Part shown: in pieces, positions 43,998 to 54,839 of the stretch | How the letters are laid out: each line of letters starts with the position of its first letter | How positions within the stretch are numbered: position 1 is the stretch's first letter | Origin: Incurvaria masculella | Taxonomy: Eukaryota > Arthropoda > Insecta > Lepidoptera > Incurvariidae | Reading direction: 5' to 3' | Length of the DNA: 64,000 bases | Assembly (NCBI GenBank): GCA_946894095.1 | Contig: OX335652.1 | Span: 9,447,001 to 9,511,000, forward strand | The notes under the pieces: model-generated | What the model saw: the letters and a program-made list of their open reading frames with translations, nothing else | What the model was told of the DNA's origin: nothing | The model's database searches: none | Translations under genes and position numbers: made by a program

Positions 43998-44631
43998 CGG
44001 TATAAATAACAGTTGTTTAAAAGTTTTAAATTTCTTTATGCGGAAAATTTTCCATAATGAAAAAATAAACTGGCCAAGTCAGATGGATTGGATCACCTTA
44101 ACTTGTAATATTAACTTCAAATTATTGAGTGTATATTTACTGCCCTGACTGTTACATACAGTTACAGGTTTCCTCATGCGTGTTTTTCATTATCGGAGAG
44201 AACATACTCTATGTGATTAGGTTATTGAATACTAGGTTATATGAATGTTTTAATTAAATAATTAATCCCACTTTACGTTAATAGCTAGGATTTAGTATTA
44301 GTACATAAGATACTTTAATTAAATATTTTTCAAAATTGGGTCGATATTATATCCATATGTTGTAATGCTGTTATTTAATTTTTTGTGTTTTACTTTAATG
44401 AAGGGTCCATCATTTACTTCTACGTTAGTTTCAGATTATCATTGTTTCACTCGGAAAATACATTTTTATAATACCTACATAATAAGAAATTGTTTGAATA
44501 AATGCTTCTTTTCATTTATCAACTTTCATTATTATGTACCTGTACCTGTAACTACCTGTTACCTGTAACTGTGAAATAAGAGCAACTTAATCGCTGTAGA
44601 TGTGTTCTGTTGCAGCAATTTTATTAGCTTG

Positions 44632-44818
44632 GTTTTCTCCCAGTGCTGATTATGTCCTGATTATCTTAATCGACAGTTAAAGGGCCTTTATTACCAAACT
44701 GCCAATTTATTTTGTACTGCTATTGATTGCAAGATGGTAATTAAGGCCCCTTAGTTAATGGTTATGTACCGATTAAGCTAATCAGCACATGGTGGAAGAG
44801 ACCCTTAGTCAGGTAGCT
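44632..44818. mobile_element. MITE, TTTTCAC family, copy 3
   Basis: TTAGCTTGGTTTTCTCCCAG, CTTAATCGACAGTTAAAGGG, ATTGATTGCAAGATGG and AATCAGCACATGGTGG, ending CCCTTAG. It is longer than the other copies and retains the mirrored AGTGCTGAT / ATCAGCAC. Confidence 0.72.
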
Positions 44819-44919
44819 ACATAAATCTCTTTGTAGGATGTACCTCTTATGTTTTGTCAAAAATCTACTTCATTGTGTAGTTGTATTTTATTGAAGTATG
44901 TAAGAATGTTTAACTGAAT

Positions 44920-45092
44920 TGTGAAGATCTGGTTGGCTATACCATATCAAAATTGTATGAGTCAGGTTCAATTGTAAAAAAAGGCATTTTACCCGGGAAG
45001 GTAATATTTCAGATTCTACATTGTAATATGCCTTATTGAACCTGACTTATAACATTTTGGTAAAGCAGCCATATAGATTTTCACAATTTAAA
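44920..45092. repeat. Palindromic MITE-like element
   Basis: GTGAAGATCTGGTTGGCTAT and GTATGAGTCAGGTTCAAT on the left mirror ATTGAACCTGACTTAT and GCAGCCATATAGATTTTCAC on the right. The spacer includes GGCATTTTACCCGGGAAGG. About 170 bp; one copy seen. Confidence 0.7.
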
Positions 45093-45129
45093 TAAACATA
45101 CTTGCAAAACTTCAGTAAATACAAATGCG

Positions 45130-46085
45130 CAGTGTGGTAGATTTTTACAAAATATTAGAGGTACATCCTACAAAAGTGATTTAGCTACATCACATCAAAC
45201 GATTGAGTACATTTTTACAAAACAATTTAGGAATATCCTACCGAACTATTTAACTATCTCGCACGAAACTGTTGAGTAGATTTTTACAAAACAATTTAGG
45301 AACATCCTACCGAACTATTTAACTATCTCACACCAAACTGTTGAGTAGATTTTTACAAAACAGTTTAGGAACATCCTACCGAATGATTTATCTATCTCAC
45401 ACCAAACTGTTGAGTAGATTTTTACAAAACAATTTAGGAACATCCTACCGAACTATTTAACTATCTCACACCAAACTGTTGAGTAGATTTTTACAAAACA
45501 GTTTAGGAACATCCTACCGAATGATTTATCTATCTCACACCAAACTGTTGAGTAGATTTTTACAAAACAGTTTAGGAACATCCTACCGAACTATTTAACT
45601 ATCTCGCACCAAACTGTTGAGTAGATTTTTACAAAACAGTTTAGGAACATCCTACCGAATGATTTTTCTATCTCACACCAAACTGTAGAGTAGATTTTTA
45701 CAAAACAGTTTAGGAACGTCCTACCGAACTATTTAACTATCTCGCACCAAACTGTTGAGTAGATTTTTACAAAACAGTTTAGGAACATCCTACCGAATGA
45801 TTTTTCTATCTCACACCAAACTGTTGAGTAGATTTTTACAAAACAGTTTAGGAACATCCTACCGAACTATTGAACTATCTCGCACCAAACTGTTGAGTAG
45901 ATTTTTACAAAACAGTTTAGGAACATCCTACCGAACTATTTAACTATCTCGCACCGAGCTGTTGAGTACATTTTTACAAAACAGTTTAGGATCATCCTAC
46001 CACCAGTTAAATAGATATTTACCAAATAGTTTAGAAAGATCCTACCGAATGATTTAACTATCTCGCACTAAATACTTCAGGAGAT
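45130..46085 (+). repeat. 69-bp subterminal tandem array
   Basis: GTTGAGTAGA recurs every 69 bases (45271, 45340, 45409, 45478 and onward) for about 13 units. Each unit has GTAGATTTTTACAAAACA, TTTAGGAACATCCTACCGAA and TATCTCGCACCAAACT. Two unit variants (GAACTATTTAAC and GAATGATTT) alternate, giving a 138-bp higher-order period. 69 is divisible by three, so a repetitive open frame appears; it is not a gene. Confidence 0.92.
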
Positions 46086-46263
46086 TTTTATAAAACATTT
46101 ATTAAATTAATACATACTACTTTAGCTATTTATTTTACTAAATAGTTCAATATTTTTTTACATAACTCCTCATTTAGCTATTATTACCCAAGCGTTTAGC
46201 AGTCCCCTCAGCAGCTAAACAGTTGTGTAAAATTTTACGTGGATTTCAGTAAATATCTTACAA

Positions 46264-46278
46264 CCGTTTCTCTCAGTG
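46264..46278 (-). repeat. Right terminal inverted repeat
   Basis: On the minus strand: CACTGAGAGAAACGG. TA follows at 46279-46280. Confidence 0.65.
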
Positions 46279-46564
46279 TAGTAAAGTACAAATGAGCGGG
46301 AGATGCGATGTACTCGTATTATTTACATTTACATAACTGTATCACAAATAGCTGTATATATTGTTTTACTAGCTAGGAGTTACTTCACTAAATGTTCAGA
46401 TATTTTTTACGTTTCTTGCAACAAGCAGTGTTGCCGATCTGAGACTGCACTCATTTTTCTGTGCTCAGTATGTTTTCCTTTGGAACGATTTTCCTAATTT
46501 TTTCAGCCGTAACGTGTGGTTCCGATCGCGTTCGACCCATATACAAACTTTCTTGTTAACTGCA

Positions 46565-46680
46565 CACAAGATTTAATATTTTCTATGTTGAGATACTTAA
46601 ATTATTTATTTATCTTAAATACTATTTACTATGCTGTATGGCCAAAAAAGTAAATAAAGGATTTGATTTGATTTGATATT
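46565..46680 (+). repeat. Retroposon 3' tail
   Basis: CTATGCTGTATGGCC, AAGTAAATAAAGGATTTG and a GATTTGATTTGAT tail form a polyadenylation signal plus tandem tail, typical of a LINE or SINE end. Confidence 0.5.
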
Positions 46681-46882
46681 CTCTGTGCGATTCGTATTAA
46701 ATATAGCTATACATATGTTGTGGCCAAATATTATTTAGGATTTATTTGTATTATAACTTCAAGTTATAACTTTTGGATATTTGATTCCTTAGATAGCGCT
46801 TTAAAAGGGTGCCTCTAAACGTATACAATTTTTAAATGCTATCAGAACAAACCAATGAACCATGCAATGCAATCACTGCGAG

Positions 46883-47012
46883 TTATTTCCCCTAAAGTAC
46901 AACCTAGGATACTTCAAAGATGGTATGAAGAAGAAACTGGCCGGCCGGCATGGTTTTCGCAGCCCCCTTAAAAGTTCGAATGCTCATGGGCGTCGTCGGG
47001 CACCTTAAGTCG
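46883..47012. repeat. Unclassified repeat, copy 2
   Basis: It shares TATTTCCCCTAAAGTACAA, GGTATGAAGAAGAA, CTGGCCGGCCGGCAT and GGGCACCTTAAG with 10728-10865. Confidence 0.65.
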
Positions 47013-47036
47013 CTTTAGATAAAAACAATACATTTA

Positions 47037-47083
47037 AAAAAGATTTGGCAGTAATATCATGGATATTACGGCCAAATCTTTTT
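47037..47083. repeat. 22-bp hairpin with 3-base loop
   Basis: 47037-47058 and 47062-47083 pair with one mismatch around ATG. The arm is AAAAAGATTTGGC-GTAATATC. A perfect small cruciform candidate; cause unknown. The rest of 47084-47620 is unassigned. Confidence 0.8.
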
Positions 47084-47623
47084 AAAATCTTTTTTCAAAT
47101 CTTAATTTATAAATAATGATGGCCTCAAAAAACATAATATTTCATGCGATGTTTTCAAGGAATTTTGAATAGGCCGGACATCAGAATCACCTTAGCACTC
47201 ATTGTGAACTTCAGTGACCTGCGCTAATTTACAACTTACATGCATTTAATAGAGTAATTTCCTTCCTATAAAGAAATAAAGTGGCATGTCAAAAAAATCA
47301 TGTGCAAGATGTACTCAAGTGAGACATTATTCATGGTCGGATGGACGCGAAGTGGAGGGGCGCCTGGACATGACGGGATATTGACGCGAGTAATCGACAC
47401 GCAGAGCTTATTTTTCAATATTCACTTCACAGTTCCTATGGTAAGTGAGAAATGGATCAGGTGAACGTGAAGGCGAGCCATATCAGTCATCGGAAATCAT
47501 GTAGTTGAATAAATTTTGCGGGTTCTTATTTGCTGTGCTCTGAGGGCGATGTTTGTGTTGATAATGAGAAAATATGTGATGGAATTCAATCAAACCTGCA
47601 CCAATTATTAACGTTTAAGTTGG

Positions 47624-47806
47624 AGTAACCGTGTCCTGAACTGGCGGCCGTGGACAGGAAATCGGAGTGTGGGAAGACCACCCGCCTGGTGGGACGACGA
47701 CATCAAGTGCGTCGGCGGAAAGAAGTGGTTCCGTACCGCTGAGGGCCGGGAGGGCTGGAGAAAAATTGGAGAGGCTTATGTCCAGCAGTGGACGCAAACA
47801 CGCTGA
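47624..47806 (+). pseudogene. RTE-type LINE ORF2 C-terminus
   Basis: The open fragment ends in TGA 47804-47806. The last 45 residues, RPPAWWDDDIKCVGGKKW then FRTAEGREGWRKIGEAYVQQ and WTQTR, are the hallmark C-terminus of RTE-type LINE reverse transcriptases (W-x-DDIK...W...A.....W...EAY.QQW). The tandem TGACTGACTGAC right after the stop is a typical RTE tail. Everything upstream is missing: a strongly 5'-truncated insertion. Confidence 0.85.
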
Positions 47807-48339
47807 CTGACTGACTAAGTTGGTGCAGAATTTATCGAATACCCTCACAAAAATTCTCACATTTACACCCGTTCAGCCTTTGGTCTACACTCTTTATAAG
47901 ATAAGTTACTTTATATAAACTAATATAAAAACTAGTAGTCATTCAAATATGTTTATTAAACCTACACACTAGAATAGATATTAAACTTGTTAGTGGGTCA
48001 CAACGGATAAGCATTAAAACAACTGGGTCATGGGAAAAAAGTTTGGGAAAAATTGGTCTAAACAAAATACGATATAATTTTATTTCATTTATTTCGAATA
48101 CCAATTACATTCGATTAACAATTACAGAGATAAAAGAATGACGTAATACATATCCATTTTCGCCAAACGCGCGGCGGTAATTAAGCGATGTGTAACATGT
48201 AACACTCACTTCCGCACAAACAGACGTCATCACCGACGCACAGGGGCGCTAGTGCAGGGAATTGGGTAAGAGCAATGGCAGCGTGAGTGAGGTGTTTACA
48301 TGTTTGTGCAGCCCAGTTCCCAGCCAAACCCCTTGATCG

Positions 48340-48706
48340 TTAAGGCTGTTCCGAACCATATAAAGTTGTTTGCACACATAACGCAAAAAGAATTGCACTT
48401 TAAGCCACGAATTAATAATAAAAGTTTAATATAGTCATATTACTTGCAGCGAAAACAATTTCACAATTTCAGGATTATTGGTTTTGTTACAATTTATTTA
48501 AATACGATTTTTTTAACAGCACCATCTAACGGTGTAAAACTTCTAATCGGCAATTACAACGAAACCATTAAACCTGAAATTGTGAATATGTTTTCGCTGC
48601 AACTACTATGGCTATATTTAATATTTTTGACGAATTCGTGCCTTAAAGTGCAATACTTTTTGCGTTCTGTGTAAAAAAAACATTGTATGGGTCGGAACAT
48701 CCTTAA
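48340..48706. mobile_element. TTAA-flanked palindromic MITE
   Basis: The ends are TTAAGGCTGTTCCGAACCAT and, on the other strand, TTAAGGATGTTCCGACCCAT. The arms mirror over about 150 bases, including CGCAAAAAG-ATTGCACTTTA and TTGCAGCGAAAACA. TTAA at both ends fits piggyBac-type target choice, though the ends lack the usual CCC. An open frame inside is an artefact. The stretch 47807-48339 shows nothing else. Confidence 0.75.
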
Positions 48707-49497
48707 GGCGCTAGGCCTAGTCAACTACTCACATAAACAAATATAATAAAATGTAGTGAAACGCCTCAGCAAGTCCAAATAGAACTCCAGACTGATAATG
48801 GATTGTTAATATTTTTTGATTCCTTCATTTATTTAAATAATAATAATAAATAAGTCGATTTGTGACATTATAAATCTGAAAGTAATATGATTTCTAGATA
48901 TAATCAAAAACAGCATATAAACAAATAATTCCATTTGCTTTTAGATTTCTACATTTGTAAAAAAAAAACGGAAATGGACACCGTTTCCGCAATGTATTTT
49001 GTATAGAAAAATGAAATATAAATTAACGAAAATAGGTTGATCCCTAGACAAGGTATCATATATTGTAAGAATGACACTTTTAATCGTCAGACTTAGTTAG
49101 TTAACTTGGGGTGCCTCGTTTAACTTTGCGATTTGGCTAGTACCAGGGACGTAACGAGGGACTGGGGCCACGAACCAGTACCTGCTGGCGTCCTTGTACT
49201 CGATACAGAGAGGTCCGTCTTGTTGGGTCGCTCAGTCTGTTATACAGGTACAATCATGGACGTTGCTTCATCCATTATTTCTCCCCATTCAACCTATGTC
49301 CGGAGCACCCACCGAAGAGTAGTCATCAGCCGTTCATTTAGGCACCTTTTAGAAGCGATTGCTTGAGCGAAGCATTCTATGTAGGAACTGATTAAAATAA
49401 TTACGGCTACATCTTTAAAATAAACAAACTGAAAATTCATTGATTACGACTGCTTTAATTTTTCATCTTCATACAAAATAATATATTGTATGTTATC

Positions 49498-49740
49498 TCA
49501 ATCAAAATTCTGGTGTTAGGAACTCTATTAAACGGCTTGACCGATTTTGACGACTTTTTTTATTGATTTAGTTGCCTGTAAAGTTTTAGATAGAGTTGGG
49601 CCCGGTAGATGGCACTGCTGTTGAGATCCGGGTTTCTCTTAATATGGCCCTTTCAATAACACGTCCGCGAAGGGTTCTAATCACGTTTTACCGGGCTTCG
49701 TTCGAGTGAAGCTGGGAACCATAGCTACTATTTTATTTGA
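49498..49740 (+). repeat. Helitron-like or related repeat fragment
   Basis: AACGGCTTGACCGATTTTGA, GAGTTGGGCCCGGTAGATGG, CACGTCCGCGAAGGG, TTACCGGGCTTCGTTCGAG and GAAGCTGGGAACCATAGCTA follow the layout of lepidopteran repeats that open with an AACGGCTTGACCGATTTTGA-type block and end in GCTA. A weak assignment. 49741-50600 is unassigned; 48707-49497 likewise. Confidence 0.35.
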
Positions 49741-50602
49741 TCAATTTTGTCTCCACAAAATAGGTTACACAAATATTCGCTCCTCGCAAAATAGCGCTCA
49801 TAGATAAAATAACTTTTAGAGCTTTTACATAGTGCGGGAATTAATATCGCTCTTCAACAGAAGGCGATACGAAATTTACAACAAAGTGAGAGCTCATTAC
49901 GTTCCACACTCCACATTCTCAACTATAACTCGATTCTCGAGACAATTTCCGCTAAAACTCTAAATTTCTCTGCGAGTCTTCCAACATCACGCCTTGCTAT
50001 TAAGCTAAGTCTTTACCTGAGCATACAAAGTAACTTCAAGTAATTTCAAAGCATTGCCAATATTTTTTACAGTTCAAACAATTAAATCTGAAATCTAAAG
50101 AACATTTTTTAGACCTGTGAATTCAACTATCAAAACTGCATGCAAATATGGGTATATTACGTATCTTTTAAGTCTTCAATGGAATTTATATGCGAGAAAA
50201 AAAGAAAATATAAAGATTGCGTTCACATTACCTTTTCGTAATATTTTCACCATCCGTTTATACCAAAGCAATCTCAGATATCATCAATCATCGACCATTT
50301 AAGAACATTTTCACCTTCGACAATCGAAGCATCTACCTTTCCCAACACATACCAAAAGAAAATCAAATCATTATTATATTGTTTGCCATAAGTGTTTATG
50401 GTGGGTTATCTATGGCTGACCTACAAGACCAGCAAATTTTGTAGTCGGTGTATGTTCCCCAAGGCCAAGGGCATCCTAACGACATGGAGGAATGGTGGTA
50501 AAACATGTAGGCAAAGTCAACAACATGCTGTTTTCTAGATTTTTACTGTCTAGAACTGTTTATCAAACTTTCATCGGAGACGGAGAACTACATATCACGA
50601 AA

Positions 50603-50880
50603 TAGTAATGTTAACCCAACACACCACATGTGAAGCCAGGACTTACCTTAAATTGCACGGCTTCATTGATCTGGGTGGATAACATGGAGAACTTTCGCCG
50701 TTTAGGCCATCGTTCATTCAATGAGATGGTAGCAACCCGGGCAGGTTCAACCCTACCACCTAGGAAGTATGGTAGAGTATCCGGAAACTTACAGTTTTAC
50801 ATGGAATCTGGAACACTAACGACAAATTCATTTGTAGCGTCTTAATAAATACACGGAAAGAAATGCAGTGGTACTAGGTG
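50603..50880 (-). repeat. SINE copy, minus strand
   Basis: TAACCCAACACACCACATG, TTCATTGATCTGGGTGG, CGTTCATTCAATGAGATGG, CAACCCGGGCAGGTTCAACC, CTACCACCTAGG, TTTTACATGGAATCTGGAAC, GAAATGCAGTGGTAC. Confidence 0.78.
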
Positions 50881-51245
50881 TGTTTTTTCCTATTTCCATT
50901 TATTTAAACTTCTCGTAGTCTTACTACAATCTGATTGATTTATATGTAAAAAAGTAAAATTTTTTTTCCTTCCCATTTATGCTTTAATAAAACATTTATG
51001 AATGAATACCTAAGTGCTTAATTTTTCCTAATTTTTGTAGAACAGTCTAAGGTAAAGAACTATCAACCACAAAGAAACAACAACCTTCAATGTGATCAGT
51101 CTAATCATTGAAAAGTCAAAGCAAATGACTTAAACGAATAAGTTTAAGTATGATAATTATATATACTAGTATTAAGTAGTATTTCATAACGTAAAAGTTC
51201 AAGTGCCGGAAACCATACGAAAAAACAATATAAAATAAAACATAA

Positions 51246-51647
51246 ATGGAGCAACAAAAGTGGTGTTCTACGTGTCACGGAGACACTACTTTGTTGCCAG
51301 ACAGCAGCTCCCTGTCGTCATGTGCCGATGTGCGATGTGTGCGTCATCACTGGCTAATAATGCGCCCCAAAATTGCCCAATTGTGCAAGAAAGAAACCGT
51401 GCAAGAATTACATAAAAATACAAAGAAAGACGGAATACCGGCATATCGCAACAGGCGACGGAATTGTGTGAAAGGGCATATCCTTACCTTTTACATATCA
51501 CTGCGTGTGTGTATTTGCTCATCGCGCGCCCTCATCCGTCCTCGGCCGCGGCAACTCCCGCGACAGCTCGCGCGAGATAAAAATGCCCCGGCATTACTCG
51601 CAAACATTTTACGGGTAAACTTTGAACTGACGGGAAGAAAGTTGTAA
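51246..51647 (+). CDS. Hypothetical 133-residue ORF, probably not a gene
   Basis: It is open from ATG 51246 in a CpG-richer patch. A possible Cys pair (CSTC) is near the N-terminus; otherwise no domain, signal peptide or repeat. The C-terminal Arg/Pro-rich part is explained by GC-rich DNA. Listed because it is one of the longer unexplained frames. 51648-52230 holds nothing else. Confidence 0.12.
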   Translation: MEQQKWCSTCHGDTTLLPDSSSLSSCADVRCVRHHWLIMRPKIAQLCKKETVQELHKNTKKDGIPAYRNRRRNCVKGHILTFYISLRVCICSSRALIRPRPRQLPRQLARDKNAPALLANILRVNFELTGRKL

Positions 51648-52229
51648 AGCGCCGCGGGCCCCGGGCCCCAGCTCCCGTTACGTTCGGCTATTGTCGGGAA
51701 TTGTATTTCCTCTCGTTGAACTTTTGAGATAAAATGCAAAATTGTAATTTTCGCATATTTTTTGCAACTTGTTAAGATAGCTATCCTTTCTCCTCTCTCC
51801 TACTCGAGCTGATGGTCCTGATGTTGTTGAACCAGGATTAACTCAGTCACGATCCACATTATTTTAGCTAGTAAACGAATTGCATGTAGGTAATCTTGTA
51901 TCTTTTAAGCATGCATTTGTTATTTGATGAACACTAAGTAATTTAAATTATAAATACTTACATATTCTTTTCATTATAAATTTCCTCCAATTTGTCTTCT
52001 AACCTTTCACGAAATCTGCTTAGATCGCTTAGACGCTGCATGAATAGCAAGTGCTAGCCGCTGTCGCAGATATATTTTTGAATTCTTATCTCCAGGTACT
52101 AAATGCGTATCTTGCTTGCTCCAAAAGCCCAAGGTATTGACTCTCGACAACAAGAGAGAAGTGGTGTTTGTAGCGAGTAGCTGTTTTGGCGGCTACGCGC
52201 GCAGTCCGAGATTTGGCAGCGAAAACAGC

Positions 52230-52510
52230 TGTCGTATCCACCCATATGGCATTCCAAACCATTGCCTACACTTCGTCTATTCATCTGGAATGAGCGTCAT
52301 TTCATCTGGTTTTTCCTGGCTGTTTAGTATGTTTCAAGTTAGGTTGGGTACTGCTGGCGTAGCTGTTTGTTTAGCCGTGCTGGATGAGGCAGCGGAGAGT
52401 GAAGAAGCCAATCTATTCACCCATGTGGCATTCCAACCATTGCTTACCCTTCGTCTTTGGAATGAGTGTCATCTTTTCGGATTTTTTCCTTTCTGTTTAA
52501 TATGTTTATG
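52230..52510 (+). repeat. Direct duplication, about 180-bp spacing
   Basis: TCCACCCATATGGCATTCCA, ACTTCGTCT, GGAATGAGCGTCATTTCATC and CTGTTTAGTATGTTT (52236-52335) recur as TTCACCCATGTGGCATTCCA, CCTTCGTCT, GGAATGAGTGTCATC and CTGTTTAATATGTTT (52416-52510). Identity is about 80 per cent by eye. An open frame spans both copies, but the second half is not supported as coding. Confidence 0.75.
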
Positions 52511-52654
52511 GTATTTACGACAAACGGTAAACTTACCAAGCCGACCATTGGCGTCGACTGCAATTCCAGAAACACATTTATGTCACCCTCAAATGATGAG
52601 GCTGACTCATATGACCACCGACCGGACTGCAATTGCGATGGGTAATAAGTTATC

Positions 52655-52700
52655 AATACTAATATTATAAATGCGAAAGTAACTCTGTCTGTCAGAGGCT
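52655..52700 (+). repeat. Helitron-like 5' end fragment
   Basis: TACTAATATTATAAATGCGA and AAGTAACTCTGTCTGTCAGA match the opening of the element at 16037-16296 on its own strand. The rest is missing. Confidence 0.55.
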
Positions 52701-52892
52701 TGTCACTTTAATTGAGTAAAATGACTGTGATGAGCTCAGAGACACCATAGGCCGAAGCCAGACACGATGGAACCTTTGTATTCATGACGCACGTATTCCT
52801 AGGTTCACATGTCATCTTGGTAAATTTTCCTTAACGATTGCGTGTTTTTGTATAATACTTACAATAAAATCAATGCATACAATTACCGTATC

Positions 52893-53164
52893 GAAAAACC
52901 GGCCATCGCACAAGATTTACCACAAAAAAAAACACGTTTTTTTTATGGGGCCCCCGTTAAGTTTTGTTATTTTATAATGTTACCTATTTGTTGTTATAGC
53001 GGCAAAATAAATACACACTCTGTGAAAATTTCAGCTGTCTATCTGTTACGGTTACTGAGATACAGCCCTGTGACAGACGGACGGACGGACGGACGGACGA
53101 AAGGACAGCGGAGGCTTATTAATAGGGTTCCGTTGGCACCCTTTGGATACGGAACCCTAAAAAG
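52893..53164 (-). repeat. GGTTCCG repeat copy, minus strand
   Basis: It reads AAAAACCGGCCATCGCACAA, then GTTGTTATAGCGGCAAAATA, a GGAC microsatellite (about 53079-53099), then AATAGGGTTCCGTTGGC and GGATACGGAACCCTAAAAA. Almost complete. Confidence 0.9.
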
Positions 53165-53617
53165 TATGCTTCCCATACATATCCAAGTGATTAATTTGGC
53201 AAATTATTCTATAAAACGTTTATAAATTCACGTATTTGACGGTATATCGTTCGACGAACAATATCTTAAAAAGTTACGAGTAATTACCTACTTCAATGGC
53301 AATTGTCAGTCCCATTTTTATCTCATTCTTTATCACGCTAAGGTTTCGCCGCTGAATTTTGCCTTTTTGGTGGAAGCTAAGAAGCCCGAGTCATAGCGTA
53401 GGAAGCTAACCTTTGTTCCGGCCTAAAATATGGTCCGAGAATAGATTGAGTGCTAACTGAAAGAGCACATTTTATTATATTGAGGTTGAGATTAATAGTC
53501 TCATTTTTGTGTAAAAAAATATATTTTATTTTAACACCAGTTAGCGTTTCTTTTGTAGTCTTAGTTATAGCTACGACTTTTTATTTGATCATAGTAAGTG
53601 CAGGTTTATATCTGTGG

Positions 53618-53978
53618 GGCCTTAGTACCTCCGTAGCCAATTGGCGCGACGCCTTGCGATTCGGTAAGCTTGATGAAGCACCTCTAAACGTGGTCAGGTT
53701 ATGGATGGGTGACCATTTTTAACCGTTGAGGCTTGCCGTGGTTCGGATTCCACGTAAAACTGGAGGTTCCCTTACTAGGTGGTAGGGTTTAATCCCGCCC
53801 GGGTTGGTACCATCGCATTAAATGAACGATGGTCGAAGCGGCAATGAAATTTGTTCATGTTTTCTATTCAGTTCAATGTAGCCAAGCAATACAAGGAAGG
53901 TCCCTGACATAGCACCTAGTCCCATGTGTAGTTTTAGGCCAATATCTGACGGTCGGTTTGGTAGCCATCCTTGTCAAC
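53618..53978 (+). repeat. 5S-headed SINE, nearly full length
   Basis: Head: TACCTCCGTAGCCAATTGGC, GCGACGCCTTGCGATTCG, GTCAGGTTATGGATGGGTGA. Body: GTGGTTCGGATTCCACGTAA, GGTGGTAGGGTTTAATCCCG, GGTTGGTACCATCGCATTAA, GATGGTCGAAGCGGCAATG, CAGTTCAATGTAGCC, CATAGCACCTAGTCCC, TAGCCATCC. The TGGATGGGTGACC block equals the 5S rRNA internal promoter region. Confidence 0.82.
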
Positions 53979-54064
53979 GTTCTTAAAAAAAACACCTCTA
54001 AGTTTTTAAACTTTTTTCTATATGGAACGTCTTCTGCTCAGTATATTTTATGTAATTGGACAAG

Positions 54065-54160
54065 AAATGCTAATACCACATCCACTGGTATGGTATTAGC
54101 CCGTCACACCACATGGGAACTAGGTGCCATCTCAGGACCTTCCTTGCTAGTATATTGCTA
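54065..54160 (-). repeat. SINE fragment, minus strand
   Basis: GCTAATACCACATCCACTGG, TATTAGCCCGTCACACCACA, TGGGAACTAGGTGCCATC, AGGACCTTCC. Further scraps lie at 54240-54300 and 54490-54545 (CAATGCGGTGTTACCAACCC), possibly parts of one broken copy. Confidence 0.7.
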
Positions 54161-54839
54161 CGTTTTTAAGGAACATATTGCTTAGCCATAATAAAGTTGG
54201 ACAACCTGACACTGAAAAAATATTAACTAAGTAAATAAGGAGGGGGGTTACATAAGGTACAGTTTTACGTGCATTATGAATCACGAACGACGATGCCTAT
54301 ATCTCACTTTTTCTTTTTTAACGATTTATTAAAATAATATCGCGTAATACCATATTTCATGTCAATATTGAAAAAGAATGATATATCATACCGGTATTTT
54401 AAAATAAATTATTGCAAACAAGCAACAAAGTGTGAAGCCGCTAATGGTCACCTCTTACATTTTTTCATATGCGCTTCAATCAAAGTTTAATTCAATGCGG
54501 TGTTACCAACCCAGGCAGGCTGGTGCCCTACAACCATGCCTTATAAGATTAAAAATGTTTGGATTTTGACAATGTTGGCTTCAAACGAAAGATGTGTATA
54601 AACACATTTCAAAAACCGTACCTTTTCGAGTTGTTTGCTATTTTACAACCTTGGGCACTGAATCTTCGCACGTAATATTCTCATATTAATAACTCATATT
54701 AAAAACGCTAACTATTTGACTGTTTAGAAAAAATGCTCTAAAATTTTGTAGATTCATACTCTATATTAAAACTATTACTTTTATAAGCTTTCTAATAGGA
54801 TTTCTTGCTGAAATCGTGAATTAAAAAGATCCTTCCGCG

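Larger units (their letters stand above)
32174..46278 (+). mobile_element. CACTA-like (CMC/EnSpm) DNA transposon, 14.1 kb
   Basis: The left end is CACTGAAAAAAATTA; the right end on the opposite strand is CACTGAGAGAAACGG. The first 12 bases agree at 10 positions. Large subterminal tandem arrays lie inside both ends and share the motif GTAGATTTTTAC. The interior carries a SAM-domain gene with five exons and an intronless transposase gene, both open, on the plus strand. The CACTG end, subterminal repeats and transposase core together point to CMC/EnSpm. Several MITEs and SINEs have inserted within it, so it is not brand new, yet neither gene is broken. All boundaries are my reading and were not verified against another copy. 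Confidence 0.7.

Noticed and set aside
45755..45943. Repetitive 62-residue frame with a 23-residue period
   Set aside because: It is the 69-bp tandem array read in frame; 69 is a multiple of three, so openness is automatic.
52116..52670. 184-residue plus frame
   Set aside because: It spans a local duplication and runs into a Helitron-like fragment; no recognisable domain and no support for coding.
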